A stretch of 64,000 nt of DNA from Platycnemis pennipes (GCA_933228895.1 OW121853.1:75934645-75998644), one strand, 5' to 3'; positions 1 through 11,790 are shown, numbered from the stretch's first letter. A program made the numbers and translations. Notes: a model not told the origin generated them from the letters alone.

Positions 1-165
1 AATAGCGCTAACTCCTGTAGGACTGCATTAGGCAAATGACCGTCATATTTCTGAAATCCAGAGCTCAGTAAAAAATAACGGTAATTCAACGTTGGAATTG
101 AGAAGGCTTATGAAAGAGCCCCATTATTTATCTGTTGTTGGTTGCTGAATGACAACGTCATTAGC
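1..165. repeat. Dispersed repeat, copy 1
   Basis: About 160 bases are repeated in the same orientation at 4722-4872 with only scattered substitutions (for example both carry CCAGAGCTCAGTAAAAAATA). No coding frame or terminal structure is visible. The left end may be cut by the window edge. The second copy sits among LINE fragments, so this may be part of a longer element. Confidence 0.7.
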
Positions 166-1160
166 TGTCAATCATACATTATTCAGAATATCCATTTGTA
201 ATCTCAGTAACCTATTGTAATCGTTTAATTTTTGTTGGTTTCATTGTTGTGTCTCAGATTTTTGTCATTATTATCTAATATATGTATTATACTAATTAAG
301 TTATGATGGTGGGAAAGCTGGGTAGCGTTTTATTACATTTCGAGTTAAACGCGATTTTCATGTTCTAATGGAATTGCTAAAGACTACAATTCCGAACCTT
401 GATGAGATCGCTGAGGTGACGTCAAAAGATCGTTAAATCCGATTGTTTGCACTCCGGAATAGGGACTGTCCCTAAATACTGACGTCAAAATGTCGTCGAC
501 AATATAAGGTTCCTCCTGGATGAGGTTCTAAGTGAGAAATGATACACTCTTGGATGTGTCCTCCCTGATGGCCTAAATTTTTGGCACGCCGAATTGATGA
601 TTAGCCATTTCTCGAACCCATTGAAGATGGAGTCCTCACCTCTCTTCCAAGGAGGCAGTTATGGCTCCATAACTAGCTGTAATGGACGGTTTGAATGTGT
701 TGCTGATGGTATATCATCTTCGGAGTTGTTGAAACGGTGCCTTAAAAAGGTTCGCAATTTTGACCATGGATATCGTTACCCGCCCCAGGCAATCAAATGC
801 ATCTAAATTTTATTTAGCCAATCCCAAGGCAAAGTCCAAAATTAAGTGTATAGGCTGAATAGTAGTCATGAGGAGAAGTGGGGGAATAATTTTGTGAGTG
901 ATATTATGATTTGTTTTCATTGACGACGTGGGCTGATCTGTCTTTGGGCTGTGCAAAATGTGTATTTGAATGTCTCAATTTGATATTTTTCGACTACATA
1001 TCGAAATGATGTCTTTCGTAATGCGTGCATATTTCAATGTCGCACATCGATATATCGACTTCATATCGAATGAGCGTCGATATATTGACTCGGCGATATA
1101 TCGTGTGATATCGCTTATCTTGTTGGCTGAGGTTACCATGAGGTTGCCATTAGGTTCCCA
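166..1160. other. No feature recognised
   Basis: AT-rich unique-looking sequence. The only small patterns are a short palindrome AGGGACTGTCCCT near 470 and a cluster of ATATCGA-type words at 980-1110. The short open frames have no recognisable family. Confidence 0.4.
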
Positions 1161-1949
1161 TTTGAAACCGTCGTGATTATCTCGAATAGGTCACGTGGTA
1201 CAAACACGAATCGATGGCTAATTTGGTGTGTTGAAATTGCTCATTACTATCTCATTCATATTTTTTTACTTGAGTTTTATCTCACTCATCTCGAGCATAG
1301 TTTTTCCGTTTGTGTTTGAAACCGTCGAGATTATCTCGAATAGGTCACGTGTTACGAACACGAACGGTTCCCATGAGATTGCGATGTCAGGAACATATCG
1401 CTTACCTCAGACGTTTTATAGCAGTATAGCACAGCCCTTGAGAGTCACGAGAAATGAAGTTTTTGTCTGTCATGCAGCCGACTGCGATGTTTATGATTGC
1501 AACCAGGTGGGATGTGTTTTCAACCATCGGGATTATCTCGAATAGGTAACAAGGAGTCACGCGGTACAAACACGAACGGTCCGCAAGTTGTGCTTGTTTT
1601 AATCGCCCATTACAATCATACGCATTGTTTTAATGTGAGTATTTCTCATTCGGAAACAGCATGCTCGAGATGAGTGAGATGAAACTCGAGTCAAAACAAT
1701 GAGTGAGATAGTTATGAGCAATTCAAACGCACCAAATTTGCGATCAATTCGTGTTCGTAACACGTGACCTATTCGAGATAATCTCGACGGTTTCAAAAAC
1801 AAACGGAAAAACTATGCTCGGAATGAGTGAGATAAAACTCAAGTAAAAAAATATGAATGAGATAGTAATGAGCAATTTCAACACACCAAATTAGCGATCG
1901 ATTCGTGTTTGTACCACGTGACCTATTCGAGATAATCACGATGGTTTCA
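1161..1949. repeat. Compound palindrome of E-box MITE copies
   Basis: Outer arms at about 1161-1370 and 1740-1949 are reverse complements for about 200 bases. Each arm holds two copies of the terminal block of the palindromic MITE family (TTTGAAACCGTCGAGATTAT, then TCACGTG). A further copy of the block lies inside at 1530-1590. It looks like several insertions of one family into each other, or one enlarged foldback. Related single copies are at 9038, 54653, 62202 and 62749. Confidence 0.8.
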
Positions 1950-1959
1950 TACAAAAAAG

Positions 1960-2555
1960 CCTATATCTACATAATACCCTGCAAGCCACCATAAAGGTGT
2001 TTGGCGGGGGGTGAACTCTCACCAAACATGCACTACATATTATGCATAAAATTTGTAATTAAAAATTAAAATAGCAAAGCATACATGCAAAAACATGCTG
2101 TTAGTTGGGTTAGCTTTAAGTCCTTATACAAACATGCAGCTACCAATGTTATCTATTGCTACACTCGTACTGGATACATTTACCGTTATTCATATCCCTA
2201 ACAGTACGAGGAAAAAAGGACATTCTGAATCTGTCAGTTCGGCAATCAATTTCTCTAATTTTGTGATTATGGTCCAGTCTACCATAGTAAGTTGGGGTTC
2301 GCAAAATATTTTTAACATCATCCCTGAAAATATGGTCTTGGAATTTATTTAAGAGATTAAGTACAAATTTCAACCTGCGATCTGACAATGATTCCCAATT
2401 TAATTCATTTAATAGACTGGTTACGCTAATAAGGTTATCATACCGGTCCTTGACAAATCTTGCCGATCTTCGGTGCACACGTTCGAGTTCGTTATTTAGA
2501 CCGATTTCGTAGGGATACCATACACTGGCAGCATATTCCAAATGAGGTCTTACAA
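1960..2555 (-). mobile_element. CR1/jockey-like LINE, 3' fragment
   Basis: On the minus strand this is the end of a non-LTR reverse transcriptase ORF (about 2149-2541) with RRSARFVKDRY, then LKWESLSDRR-like and SFFPRTVRD segments typical of the C-terminal tail of jockey/CR1-type polymerases. A 3' UTR follows, with the hallmark CACCCCCTGCC...GCTTGCAGGGTATTATGTAGAT at 1960-2010. The copy is 5'-truncated and lacks all catalytic domains. It ends in TAGATGTAGATG-type repeats rather than poly(A), as CR1-type LINEs do. Confidence 0.85.
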
Positions 2556-2579
2556 GGGAAAAGTAGCTGAAAACCTACC

Positions 2580-2760
2580 TAGGACCTAGGAAAAGTACCT
2601 AGGACCACGTTACGCGACGGTATGCCTACCGAATAATTGTCGGTTCGAATACCGACTCCGGCATATATGTCATGTTTGACTTATGATTAAATAGAGGTTA
2701 TATTGGCGATCAGCACCATAGTGACCTAACTCTTAACCTAACCTAACCTAAGTCTTCTTC
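2580..2760 (+). repeat. SINE-like piece ending in CCTAA repeats
   Basis: The segment holds a B-box-like GGTTCGAATACC near 2642 and ends with TAACCTAACCTAACCTAA at 2734-2751, three to four units of the insect telomeric motif (TTAGG on the other strand). The tRNA-like reading is by eye only. The telomere-like run may be the SINE tail or an interstitial telomeric remnant. Confidence 0.4.
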
Positions 2761-2859
2761 AAAGAATTAGCATATAGAGTCATTAAAGGAGTCTGGAACC
2801 CTGATGTCGAAGTTGTAATTGTTAGTGTGTGTGTTGTTTTGATGAATCCAGCGGGTGGC

Positions 2860-3350
2860 ACAGAAGAAGGCTGCAATGAGGAATTGGAATGCTAGTGTTT
2901 GGTTGACAATGAAGCCGGAATAGGGGTTCTTGGGAGGAATTAGCCCCGCCTTGTCGGCAGAAAACATTTCATAGGGCCTCTTATTGAGACTGAATGCGTA
3001 TTAAAACATATGTAATGACTTTCGAATCTGACCTACCCAAAATCAGATCACAGTCATGTCATTCTATCCTCCTAAGACTACCTACATATTTAAGTTATTA
3101 ATTTTTATTTATGTATTTAACTCCCCCGGGGTTTATAATTTTATTTCCCAAACTAGGTTGGAATTTAATCTTCTTAATCTACGTATTTGGAGCCTGATCT
3201 AATTTTATTGCATCAATTTTAATAATGATTTCCATTATTCACATTTTAATGCTCAAATTTTTACCGTGTGGAAAAATAACTTCATCCGCGAGTATGACGA
3301 GTAGCTATCTCGTATATATGCGTGCCGACCAATATGGCGGAACTGTCTTG
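2860..3350 (+). repeat. Dispersed repeat family R, copy 1
   Basis: The interval has recurring blocks: a segment with GGTTGACAATGAAGCC, then GCC-CGCCTTGTCGGCA-AAAACAT, then GAGACTGAATGC, then a GTGCCGACCAA-ATGGC block. The same order occurs at 17205-17640 and more loosely at 63290-63520. No coding frame or clear ends were identified, so the element class is unknown. Confidence 0.5.
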
Positions 3351-3889
3351 GAAGAGGGGGCGGTCCCTGTGTTGAAATTTCTTTTCACTCTAGATGGAGT
3401 GGTATTCTTCTCGACAACATTTTCTTCTCCATCACTCTTCATCATCCCGCGCATCTTATCCTTACCCTCGTGTATCATTTCTCATACGAGTGACGTCACC
3501 AGTGAGGTCACACGGGCGTCGATCTTCCTTTTTATTTTGTTTTTTTTTCTCTCGCCCCGGTCATGACCTTGGCAGCTGTTAACGCCTTTGATTGACGTGA
3601 AAGTTTCTCCGTGAAGACGAGATGGGACGTAATGCATTAAGTCGATCGAGTGGGAGCCTGTTACTTTAATTAACCGCCTTAGCTCCTGCTGGAGGCGGAA
3701 CGAAGAAATTTCGTCGGCCCCCTCTGTCGGCGATAAAAATGGTTGCTATTTTTTTTAAGGCAGTGACGATTTTTTTTGCTTTACTCTGAGTACCATCATT
3801 GGAGTTGTTAAGTATGTCCTGTACCTCCTGGCACTGTCCTGATAATCAGACCGAGAGAAAAGATATGTCGATGGGGTTTCGAAGGGAAA
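3351..3889. other. GC-richer unique stretch, no gene recognised
   Basis: Pyrimidine-rich DNA with CpG and TGACGTCA-like words near 3490. Short frames are open on the + strand but resemble no family. This could be regulatory or old repeat. Confidence 0.3.
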
Positions 3890-4660
3890 TAATCTACGTC
3901 TATGCCCTCGTAATACCCTGAGAGCCAGGGTAAGGGGAGAGCCAGGGAAATTTCATCCCCTGCTACATACCTTAGGGTGTGTGGCAGAGGGTGAAAGATC
4001 ACCAGACATGAACATCTTACGTGCAATTAATAGGTATGTACATTGATGCTAATGCGTGAAAACATGTTAGTTGTTAGAGTCACGTGGAAATAAGTGCAAA
4101 TAAGCAAATGAGGTGGTACCCATTTAGTAATGGGGTGATTTCTGATTACAGAGACATTTTGTTATATTTATGCATATTTTCTCTAACGTACATGACTTAA
4201 TAATGCTAAAGCATGTCTCATGAACTTCAAACTAATAATATTTCACCTACCTATCCCTTTACTATGTTGCCAATCATGCTTTCTTGTGGTATGCGGGAAA
4301 AATGACATTTTGAAACTATCGGTACTACAGTCTATTTCTCTAATCTTATTGATCTGGTCGATTCTAGCATAATACGCAGGATTTTTCAATATATATCTAA
4401 CATCTTCGGTAACGGTATTCATTTTAAATTTCTGCAGGAGATTAAATCTCTTCATTAACCTACGATCTGATAATGATTCCCACCCTAATTATTGTATTAA
4501 TTCTGAACACTACTCAACCTATCGTAACACCTTTTAACAATCCTAGCTGCTCTACGCTGCGCACTGTCTAGTTCTCTGATGAAACCTGGTTCATTCGGAT
4601 CCCATTCACCGGCTGTATATTCAAGTTGGGGCCTAACCACTGAAAAGTAACACATGATAG
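3890..4660 (-). mobile_element. CR1/jockey-like LINE, diverged 3' fragment
   Basis: A minus-strand copy of a second subfamily. The tail (GTAATACCCTGAGAGCC-like) is at 3900-4010 and the ORF end at 4243-4610, with IREIDCSTDSFKMSFFPHT readable in 4243-4455. Stops and frameshifts break the frame. It is followed by the dispersed repeat at 4722 and by a further fragment of the same subfamily at 4875. Confidence 0.75.
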
Positions 4661-4721
4661 GCGTATAGTATTACGGAGGTACTGTGGATTCATCTTTCGT
4701 GTTACCGCCATCATAATTAAG

Positions 4722-4872
4722 TAATAGCGCCATCTCCTGTAGAACTGCATTAGGCAAGTGACCGTCATATATCTGAAATCCAGAGCTCAGTAAAAAATAG
4801 CTGAAATTCAATGTTGGAATTGAGAAGGCCGATGAAATAGCCCCATTATTTAGCTGTTGTTGGTTGTTGATA
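4722..4872. repeat. Dispersed repeat, copy 2
   Basis: Direct repeat of 1-165, lying between two LINE fragments of the same subfamily and orientation. Confidence 0.7.
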
Positions 4873-4874
4873 GT

Positions 4875-5205
4875 CTACGTCCATATATCTCTCTAATCTT
4901 ATTTCTCTGGTCAATCTAGTATGATACGCAGGAGTTTTCAATACGTAGCTAACATCTTCAGTAACGGTATTCGTTTTAAATTTCTGCAGGAGATTTAATC
5001 TGTACATTAACGTAAGATCGGGTAATGGTTCCCAATCTAATTCTTCTATTAATTCTGATACACCTCCTTCTAAACCTATCGTAACTCCCTTTAACGAACC
5101 TAGTTGCTCTACGCTGCACCCTGTTTAGCTCTCTGATCAAACCTAATTCATTCGGATCCCATATGAATCGGCTGCATATTCAAGGTGTTGCCTAACCAGT
5201 GAAAA
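4875..5205 (-). mobile_element. LINE 3' fragment of the second subfamily
   Basis: The words TATCTCTCTAATCTTATT, AATACGTAGCTAACATCTTC and AACCTAGTTGCTCTACGCTG match 4330-4560 in the same order. The reading frame is lost. It is either a second insertion or part of a tandem arrangement with the 3890-4660 copy. Confidence 0.7.
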
Positions 5206-5872
5206 ACTTCTTCATGATCTCCTAATATTGCCTATCTGATCAAATCTCACGTATCAAATCTCTATATATATTTCTACCGTCACCTGAAATCGTATCAGAT
5301 TCAAATATGTTCAAAAGATTTAGTCCAAATCTTGACGTTCTTTTTGGATAAGTACCTACCTAGTATTTCCCATCCCAGGAGCGAGGAAAATCTAGCGACG
5401 GTATTGGCTTGCCATGATAGAAAGTTATCTTGGGCTAAAACAATTTGACATCCCATCCAACTGAGTGAGTTTCTAAGTTTCTATCCTAATGTCGTCTAAA
5501 GGGGAATGGAGAAACACAAGAAAATATGCCACCGCCGGAATATGAACCATGAACATTAGCATAGGAAGTCCTTTCCTCCGAACCCATACATAATCGCTTA
5601 CATAGCGCAGAGAGTAGGAGGTTCTCACTAACCACTCGAAAGAGTCAATTTTTCATTTTTCGTTTATCAAACTGTTGAGCGTCCTTGGGTCCTGTTCTGT
5701 AAAGTTTAATTGGTTAATTAAACACCTACGTCAGATCGTTATCAAATCTGAAGTGATTGAATAACTATGAATTTTTCGAGGCTGCGACGGAGTGTTTCCT
5801 TCCATTTTTTTGCGTTAATCTCTTGAAAATCCTGCAGTCTTATTCTGATAGGTTCCATTGTTCAACTATTCT
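5206..5872. other. No gene recognised
   Basis: Nothing supportable. At 5535-5640 there is a weak reversed tRNA-like pattern (GGAATATGAACC resembles a B box on the minus strand), perhaps a decayed SINE. Confidence 0.3.
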
Positions 5873-5929
5873 CTGACGATATAGTGTAAACCTGACGATA
5901 TAGTGTAAACCTGACGATATAGTGTAAAT
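5873..5929. repeat. 19-bp tandem repeat, three units
   Basis: CTGACGATATAGTGTAAAC occurs at 5873, 5892 and 5911; the third unit differs at its last base. The array abuts the 5' side of the LINE tail at 5930. Confidence 0.9.
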
Positions 5930-6031
5930 TTAGTTGCTTGCATGCATGTTAGTAGTGCATGCTTGGTGACCTTCACCCCCTGCCACACACCCTAGCGGTG
6001 GCTTGCAGGGTATCGTGTAGATGTAGATGAA
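5930..6031 (+). mobile_element. LINE 3' UTR tail
   Basis: Only the last 100 bases of the CR1-like family: the GTGCATGCTTGGTGA block, CACCCCCTGCCACACACCCT, GGTGGCTTGCAGGGTAT, and the GTAGATGTAGATG end. It carries no coding sequence. Confidence 0.8.
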
Positions 6032-7249
6032 ACCAATCAGAATTATTAATTAAAATAGACTTTTTTGAGCCTGTGATGTAAAATTTTCTTCATATTGGAA
6101 GCTATAATGTATGTGAATTAGTCCTCTTCCCGGTGTGATCGTTGTCGAAATAAATACGAAGGGCTAAGATCTTAATCTTCGGATTTGATTCAAGAAGCTT
6201 GTGGTGAAAGATAGTAAACAGAAGAACTATGTTAATAAGAATAGGTTAGGCAATTAAGTTCTTAAGATTAACTTCAAATAAATCTTTGACGAGCATAAGT
6301 ATTACCGATAGATTTCCAATGATATTTATCGTTAATTATGACCTGCTAATTGATTAGCATGAGTGGACTATTCGTATGATTTCCTTGCCATTGTGAACGA
6401 CATAAGCTTTCTCACCAAGGCCAACGTACTGTGTTGACGGATATCCAAGGACATTCCCGCCTCGGTAATTGTGTAATTATTTTTTCCGTTGGCAACTGTC
6501 GCTTGGAAAAAATAAACGACGATAACAATGCAGGTGAAGAAAACACCGGAGTCAAATGGATGACCTCTGTTGCAAACGTAATCTTTGTTGACGACGCCTG
6601 GGTGACGCCCCGGATTTGATTCGATTGTTCACGGAATCGTTTGGGAGTATCGATCGAAAGTAGGTCGATTGTTTTTGAGGGGCGGATTCGATTGTTTTCA
6701 CGGCATTGACTTTGGCCGAGGGACTTCGGCCCAAGTGAAATAGTATTGCGGCCACATGTTGCCTGGTTTTTGAAGGGGGTTATTTCTTGGAGCCCAATAA
6801 AAATCACGATTATTTCAGGCGATGAATACAACATCTATTCTGCATGAGGAAGTGCTGAAATGTTGGCGTCACTGCTGACGGAGAACTATGCATAAGAGCT
6901 TCTGGCAGCATTAGATTAATTTTCTCGAATTTAATTTAGCAAAGGCTGTTTCTCTTGAACTTTAATGATAGAGGACAGTTGAAGGAATGGTTATATCGTA
7001 GGGAAGTTGTTTTATGCAATGATTGCGATATGTGAAAAAGTTGTGACGTTAGTGATTCTGAAATTTTAAGTTGAACACATTACTGCCTTTTACGAAGGTA
7101 CCAGGTTTATACTGATATAGTAAAAATGCATAACTCGAGAAATAGTAGTTTCTCTTCTATTATAGCGAATTGACGTTATTCGTTAGTGACAGATATTAAT
7201 AACTAAGGATACTCATGGTGTTTTCAAGTCTGTTTCCGCACTAATAGGC
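6032..7249. other. No gene recognised
   Basis: A 140-codon minus-strand frame (6412-6834) overlaps plus-strand frames in a slightly GC-richer patch. Its translation has no recognisable domain and I do not call it a gene. The rest is AT-rich and unique-looking. Confidence 0.35.
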
Positions 7250-7323
7250 GCTTCAGACCGGGAGGAAAGGTATAAGGATAGGGATGGAAGGGATAGAAGG
7301 GATAGGGATATGTGGTCTGAAGC
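7250..7323. repeat. Short inverted-repeat element
   Basis: GCTTCAGACC at 7250-7259 is the exact reverse complement of GGTCTGAAGC at 7314-7323. The spacer is a purine-rich GGGATA/GGAAGG run. It could be a very small MITE or a chance hairpin. Confidence 0.4.
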
Positions 7324-8945
7324 TAATTACCAATAACTAAGGAAATTATTAATGCTCACGCCTTAAAATGTTTTCGTTGGTTTCCCGAAACAATGATAAA
7401 TGGTTACTTTGCTTGATATTTTCTTGCTAAAATCGCGTATTGTTCATTACAAATGGAACGGTAAAAAACAAAATTATATTAGTCTACATTCAGTTAGAAT
7501 AAGGAAGATGCAGTGCTTAGTTTAGCAATCGAAGGCAACCATCAATCCTCAATGGCTGAAAATGGAATGGTGGCGACAGCCATGGAAATGAAAGATGATT
7601 AAAACAAAGCGTGATGCTAATTACTTAGTGTCCTCTTTGTTGTGAACTCTTCAGGCCTTCTACATTCTTTTTCGCTCATACCGTGTATTATTCTTGACGA
7701 ACTCGTGAGTGTTGTTGATTCTGGAATATGTTTTTGTTTTACGTCACAGCTTCTGTACACTGTACAGTGTACAGCCTGATTTTTTAAATGAACATTCACG
7801 TTTTTTTTAAAGGCGTTTGCGAAAATTTTTCTTCTTCTTCGAGGCTCGACATTACTTAGTTCTTTCTAAATGTCCCCAGAGGCCAAAAAGGTCCCAAAGT
7901 TCCTAATTTTTTTCCTCACCATATTTTCCCCCATATAATATTTCATATCTATAATTTTTAATAGTATTATTTATGGAATTTACTGTAAAAATACGCTGAT
8001 CTTGCATCAAAAAGGAAAGCTTAGGCCTTTTTTTAGTAACTTACTAAGTTTTATCTCATTTTCACCACCACTAATACCGCGAAATGTCGTCGCGGATGAA
8101 TACATTCGTTTCTTCACCGACGGCAACAATGAGCGTCTAAGATGGGCAACCATTAAAATACATCATATGTAACAAATTAGTACTCACTTTGAATTTGCAT
8201 CCTCCCTTTATAGGTGAGATTTAGCTGCCTAAATGTCTGATTCGGACAGGCTTTTAATTATTCTTTGCCGCTAATTCCAAGATGCCGACTCAGAAACATT
8301 AACCCGATTGTCAATTCCACACCTATAGAAGAGGAATAGATCCATTCCTCGTTAAAGTACCTCGTAATGATAATATATTCGTTCCGTTTACCAGCAATCT
8401 CTGTCCGAATGTGCCGATTAAGAAACATTTCTCAAGTAGGTACTCACGCGGCTTATGCGCTTACGCTGCAAAGACGACAATGTTCCTTACGGGTCGTGGA
8501 GGAGGATGGGTCATTACAGTTAGGTGCCAGTTGAATGTCCCCCCTGTCGTCTGTGCGACTCCCATCCTATTATAAAGGGCGGAGCGGCGACTTAAATGGC
8601 CCTTAAAGACCTGCGCCTCGAGAAGTAGATGTCGTCGGATCAAGAAGGCGCGTGGGAGAATTAAGACGGCAGTGGCTAACCGGCCAATAGCTAATCATTC
8701 CTCTTTCTCTATCTCATGTCTCCGTTCGTCCCACTCTTCAACGCCTCTTCCCTTCTTCCACACACTCTACTGTCCGTCTTAATTCCCGACGGATTTTTAT
8801 TTTCAAGCTTCCGTGCCAGTCTCATCCCCAAATTATTTTCTTGGTTTCAAATTTCCAACGAAGAAAAAAAAACTCCTTTCTCTTTCTAACATGGTGAAAT
8901 ATCGATATGTATCGTTTTTATTTGTTTCGTCCATATCGATATCAA
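7324..8945. other. No gene recognised; GC-rich island at 8440-8800
   Basis: The first kilobase is AT-rich. From 8440 to 8800 CpG and GC rise, with TATAAAGGGCGG near 8570, a possible TATA-like/GC-box combination. No exon with plausible splice sites was found. A regulatory role is only a guess. Confidence 0.3.
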
Positions 8946-8948
8946 TTA

Positions 8949-10170
8949 AGGTGCGATCACACGTAGCAGTTGGGTACCTACTTTTCGTTTAGGTACGGCG
9001 ATAGCCGATTATCGAACGCAGGAGCCGTCGATCGCCAGGGGGGTTGTGTTTGAAACAGTCGAGATTATTTCGAATAGGTACCCAAGGAGTCACGTGGTAT
9101 AAACAAGAATGGCTCGCAAATTTGATATATTAAAACTGCCGATTACAACCTAATTCATTGTTTACACTTGTGTTTTATCTCATTTATCTATCTATAGTCA
9201 AGAGAGATGAGAAAAACTCAAGTGAAAATAATTTTTAATAGTGTAACGAACGATTCAGAGAAATAACATTTTCAAACTATTCGTGTTTGTACCAGGTGAC
9301 TCCATGGTAACCTATTCGAGATAATTCCGAATATTTCAAACACAACCCCCCAGGATGCAAATGAAGTGAATCACAGCTGGTAACCGGCTTCTCGCGCTTG
9401 CGCAGTTAGTTCAGGGAATTGGAGGGTAAACAAGAAAGTAGCGACGAAGGGAATCGTCCGGTAAAGTTCGAATCAGCCATACAATTCACGAATTTTGCTC
9501 GGTTAAATGTACTGTGATTGATTTTAGTAATTTTATTCCTATGTTAGTAGAATGCCCAGTATTTTTGGGAGTTCTGATTGATAAATGCCGTATAATACCT
9601 TTCCCGTGTCTGCCTGTTTACAAAAAAATATTGATCTGGGATCTGAACAGAGACGCCTAATAAATCTTCATTTGTTGATGCCTTGGCTGACGTGACGTCA
9701 TATGACGCCATCAGCTTTTCATCTGTTCGGCTGTCCTCAGGGTGCGTCTGCAACAACTGATATGCGGCCCAAAGCCGCTAGCTCGGCGTTGTCATAACAA
9801 ACTAAAAACCTTCGATGTCATTAGTGATCGATTCTTAAATTTTCATGAAATATTCAAGCATTAAATTTCATCGGCATTTATTTTGCCTACTCATTCTGTG
9901 AAGAGCAGAATATTCCTTTCGGGGAGGGATAATTTGTTATTCTATCCGAATTTCCGGTATCTGAAATCGTATATTGCTTTCCGTCGGTGATTGTTGCGAT
10001 TGTGTTGGCTTCTACATTTCCGCTGGAAAGTAGACGGACTTCAACTTTGCTAACTCGAATAGCTCGAACGTGGATCTATAGTGTTCGATATGTGTCCAAT
10101 ACCGACCTATACTCGCGTCGCAGTTGCTGTTTACACGTGCGAGTAAGGCTTAACAGTTGTTAACGCACGT
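8949..10170 (+). mobile_element. PIF/Harbinger-like MITE, interrupted copy
   Basis: Shares a long body with the element at 14697-15231, including TTGCTTTCCGT-GG-GATTGTTGCGATTGTG, GTAGACGG-CTTCAACTTTGCTAA and the TTTACAC-TGCGAGT-AGGCTTAA block. It starts AGGTGCGATCACACG after TTA (8946-8948). The right end (around 10170) is shortened compared with the sister copy. It is interrupted by a palindromic MITE at 9038-9351 and by extra sequence at 9375-9780 that includes a minus-strand piece resembling a Penelope-type 3' tail. Confidence 0.65.
9038..9351. mobile_element. Palindromic E-box MITE
   Basis: The termini GGGGGGTTGTGTTTGAAA and its complement bracket 314 bases that fold back over most of their length. 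One CACGTG is kept (9081 area); the other arm reads CAGGTG. It sits inside the 8949-10170 element. No target duplication is evident. Confidence 0.8.
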
Positions 10171-10867
10171 TTAGCGGTAGATGTATCGCAAGGTCGATAG
10201 AAATCGATCATCTTCCCATTCGAGATAAATCTTGGCTACAACAATGACAACCGCCATGATGCATTTGCTGTGCTCTTCATACGAGTTACATTGTGGAATC
10301 ACTTCAAACCGTTAATTAGGAGTGAAAAAACCTTGTAATTGCTGATTTTTTTTGCTCCAAATAGCTCTTGTAAGCTGAAGAGTGGGACCAGATTTCATAT
10401 TTTCGCTTAGCAGCCATCAAAAAGGAGGAAATTGGTTAAATACTGATGATGACAATTGTAAACGAACCAAACTCTCGCGCATACCTGTTGCAAGTGGAAA
10501 GTCTTCATTTTTGCAATTTTTTCCATGTATTTTGATATTTTGATTTTAATGGGCATTGCTTCTTTTTCTAAACTGTTTTCTTATTGGAGAACTTATAGTT
10601 TCTGTAAGAAATCGACGGAATAGATAGTAAAACCTGCCGGCCTGTGAGACATTTACGGATATATGCGTAGGGGCAGTTGCTTGTGTAATCATTCTAAAAG
10701 TATATGATTATTGTTAATTTTAATTTTAATTGTGTGGTGTTTTTCAGGATCTTGGTCTCGGCGAATTAGTTGGAAATCGCTCATAGGTATTGCGAAGGCA
10801 ACATTCTATCTTTCATAATTCCAAATGATTTCGTACGTAGAGATCGGATTCATGCGCTGGTTAGATT
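10171..10867. other. No feature recognised
   Basis: AT-rich, unique-looking sequence without an ORF or repeat I can match within the window. Confidence 0.4.
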
Positions 10868-11790
10868 ACATCTACATAATACCCTACAAGCCACCATAAA
10901 GGTGTGAGGCAGGGGGTGAATTCACACCAAAAATGCATTACGTATAATGCATAAAAAGGATTAGTAAATATATTCTAGTCTAAACTTCACAATTTAAAAA
11001 AAGATAAAAATAGTAAAGCAGGCATGGAAAAACATGCTGTTTGTTAGTTGAGTTAGCTTAAAGTCCTTATACCAACATAGTTGTGCTATCAATTTATACA
11101 CTTGTATTTATACTAGTGGATATATTTACAGCTGCTCATATCCCTAATGGGGTCGTTTACCATATTTTTTATTGCCGAATCTGATAGAGTTTGTAAAGGA
11201 AAAAGACCCGCATTTTTCCGTTTTTTTGTTCCATCAATATATTGCTCGAGTTATAAGCGGAGAAAAACTGATGTTTTTAACCCTTTCGGAAAAGTGAGTG
11301 TGGTGCAACTTCTGACGCATATCGACTTAGTCCAATCACAACTTAGCCCGCGATGCTACTTTGCCCTATCGCAATGTGGGGGACACAGCTGACTTTGCCA
11401 ATAGGAGCAGTTGCGACGGCATCTGTGCGAGAAGACCTTCTGAGAACCCCCCTCTACTCCCTTCCCTTCCCCTAAAAGCAGTCAAGGACGGGAGGAAAAT
11501 GATGTCAATGATATCAAAGCAGCTTTTTCATTGGGCGTCACCGTTTGCTTATTTTAATTTTTGATTTATGAGTGAATGGTTGTGGTTAGAAGATTAATTT
11601 TTTCACTAAAATTCTTTTTTCATTTCTATCTAACGATTTCGTGCACAAAGTTGCGATTTCGGTTCCGAGTAAACGCCCCCATTGTACGAGGAATGAACAC
11701 ATTTTGTACCTGTCAGGTCAGCAATCAGTTTCCCTAATTTTATGATTATGTCAACAGTGTACCATAGGAAGTTGGGGTTCGCAAAATATT
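10868..11790 (-). mobile_element. CR1-like LINE 3' fragment, split by a DNA element
   Basis: The tail and UTR are at 10868-11148 (CATCTACATAATACCCTACAA at the left end) and the family continues at 11681-11790 (TTGTACGAGGAATGAACACATT, then CATAGGAAGTTGGGGTTCGC). Between them lies a 532-base insertion. The coding end is decayed. Confidence 0.8.
11149..11680. mobile_element. TIR DNA element inside the LINE
   Basis: The ends GGGGTCGTTTAC and GTAAACGCCCCC are near-perfect inverted repeats. AT occurs on both sides (11147-11148, 11681-11682), and removing the insert restores the LINE text CCCTAATTGTACGAGG. About 230 bases at 11150-11420 recur in reverse orientation at 63600-63816. Internal + frames (11147-11564) show no transposase motif, so it looks non-autonomous. 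Confidence 0.7.

Noticed and set aside
6412..6834. 140-codon minus frame
   Set aside because: No family motif, overlapped by open frames on the other strand, no promoter or splice context.
9700..9750. Fourth hammerhead-like motif (minus strand)
   Set aside because: CTGAGGA and GAAA occur at suitable spacing, but no stem II or short stem III can be drawn.
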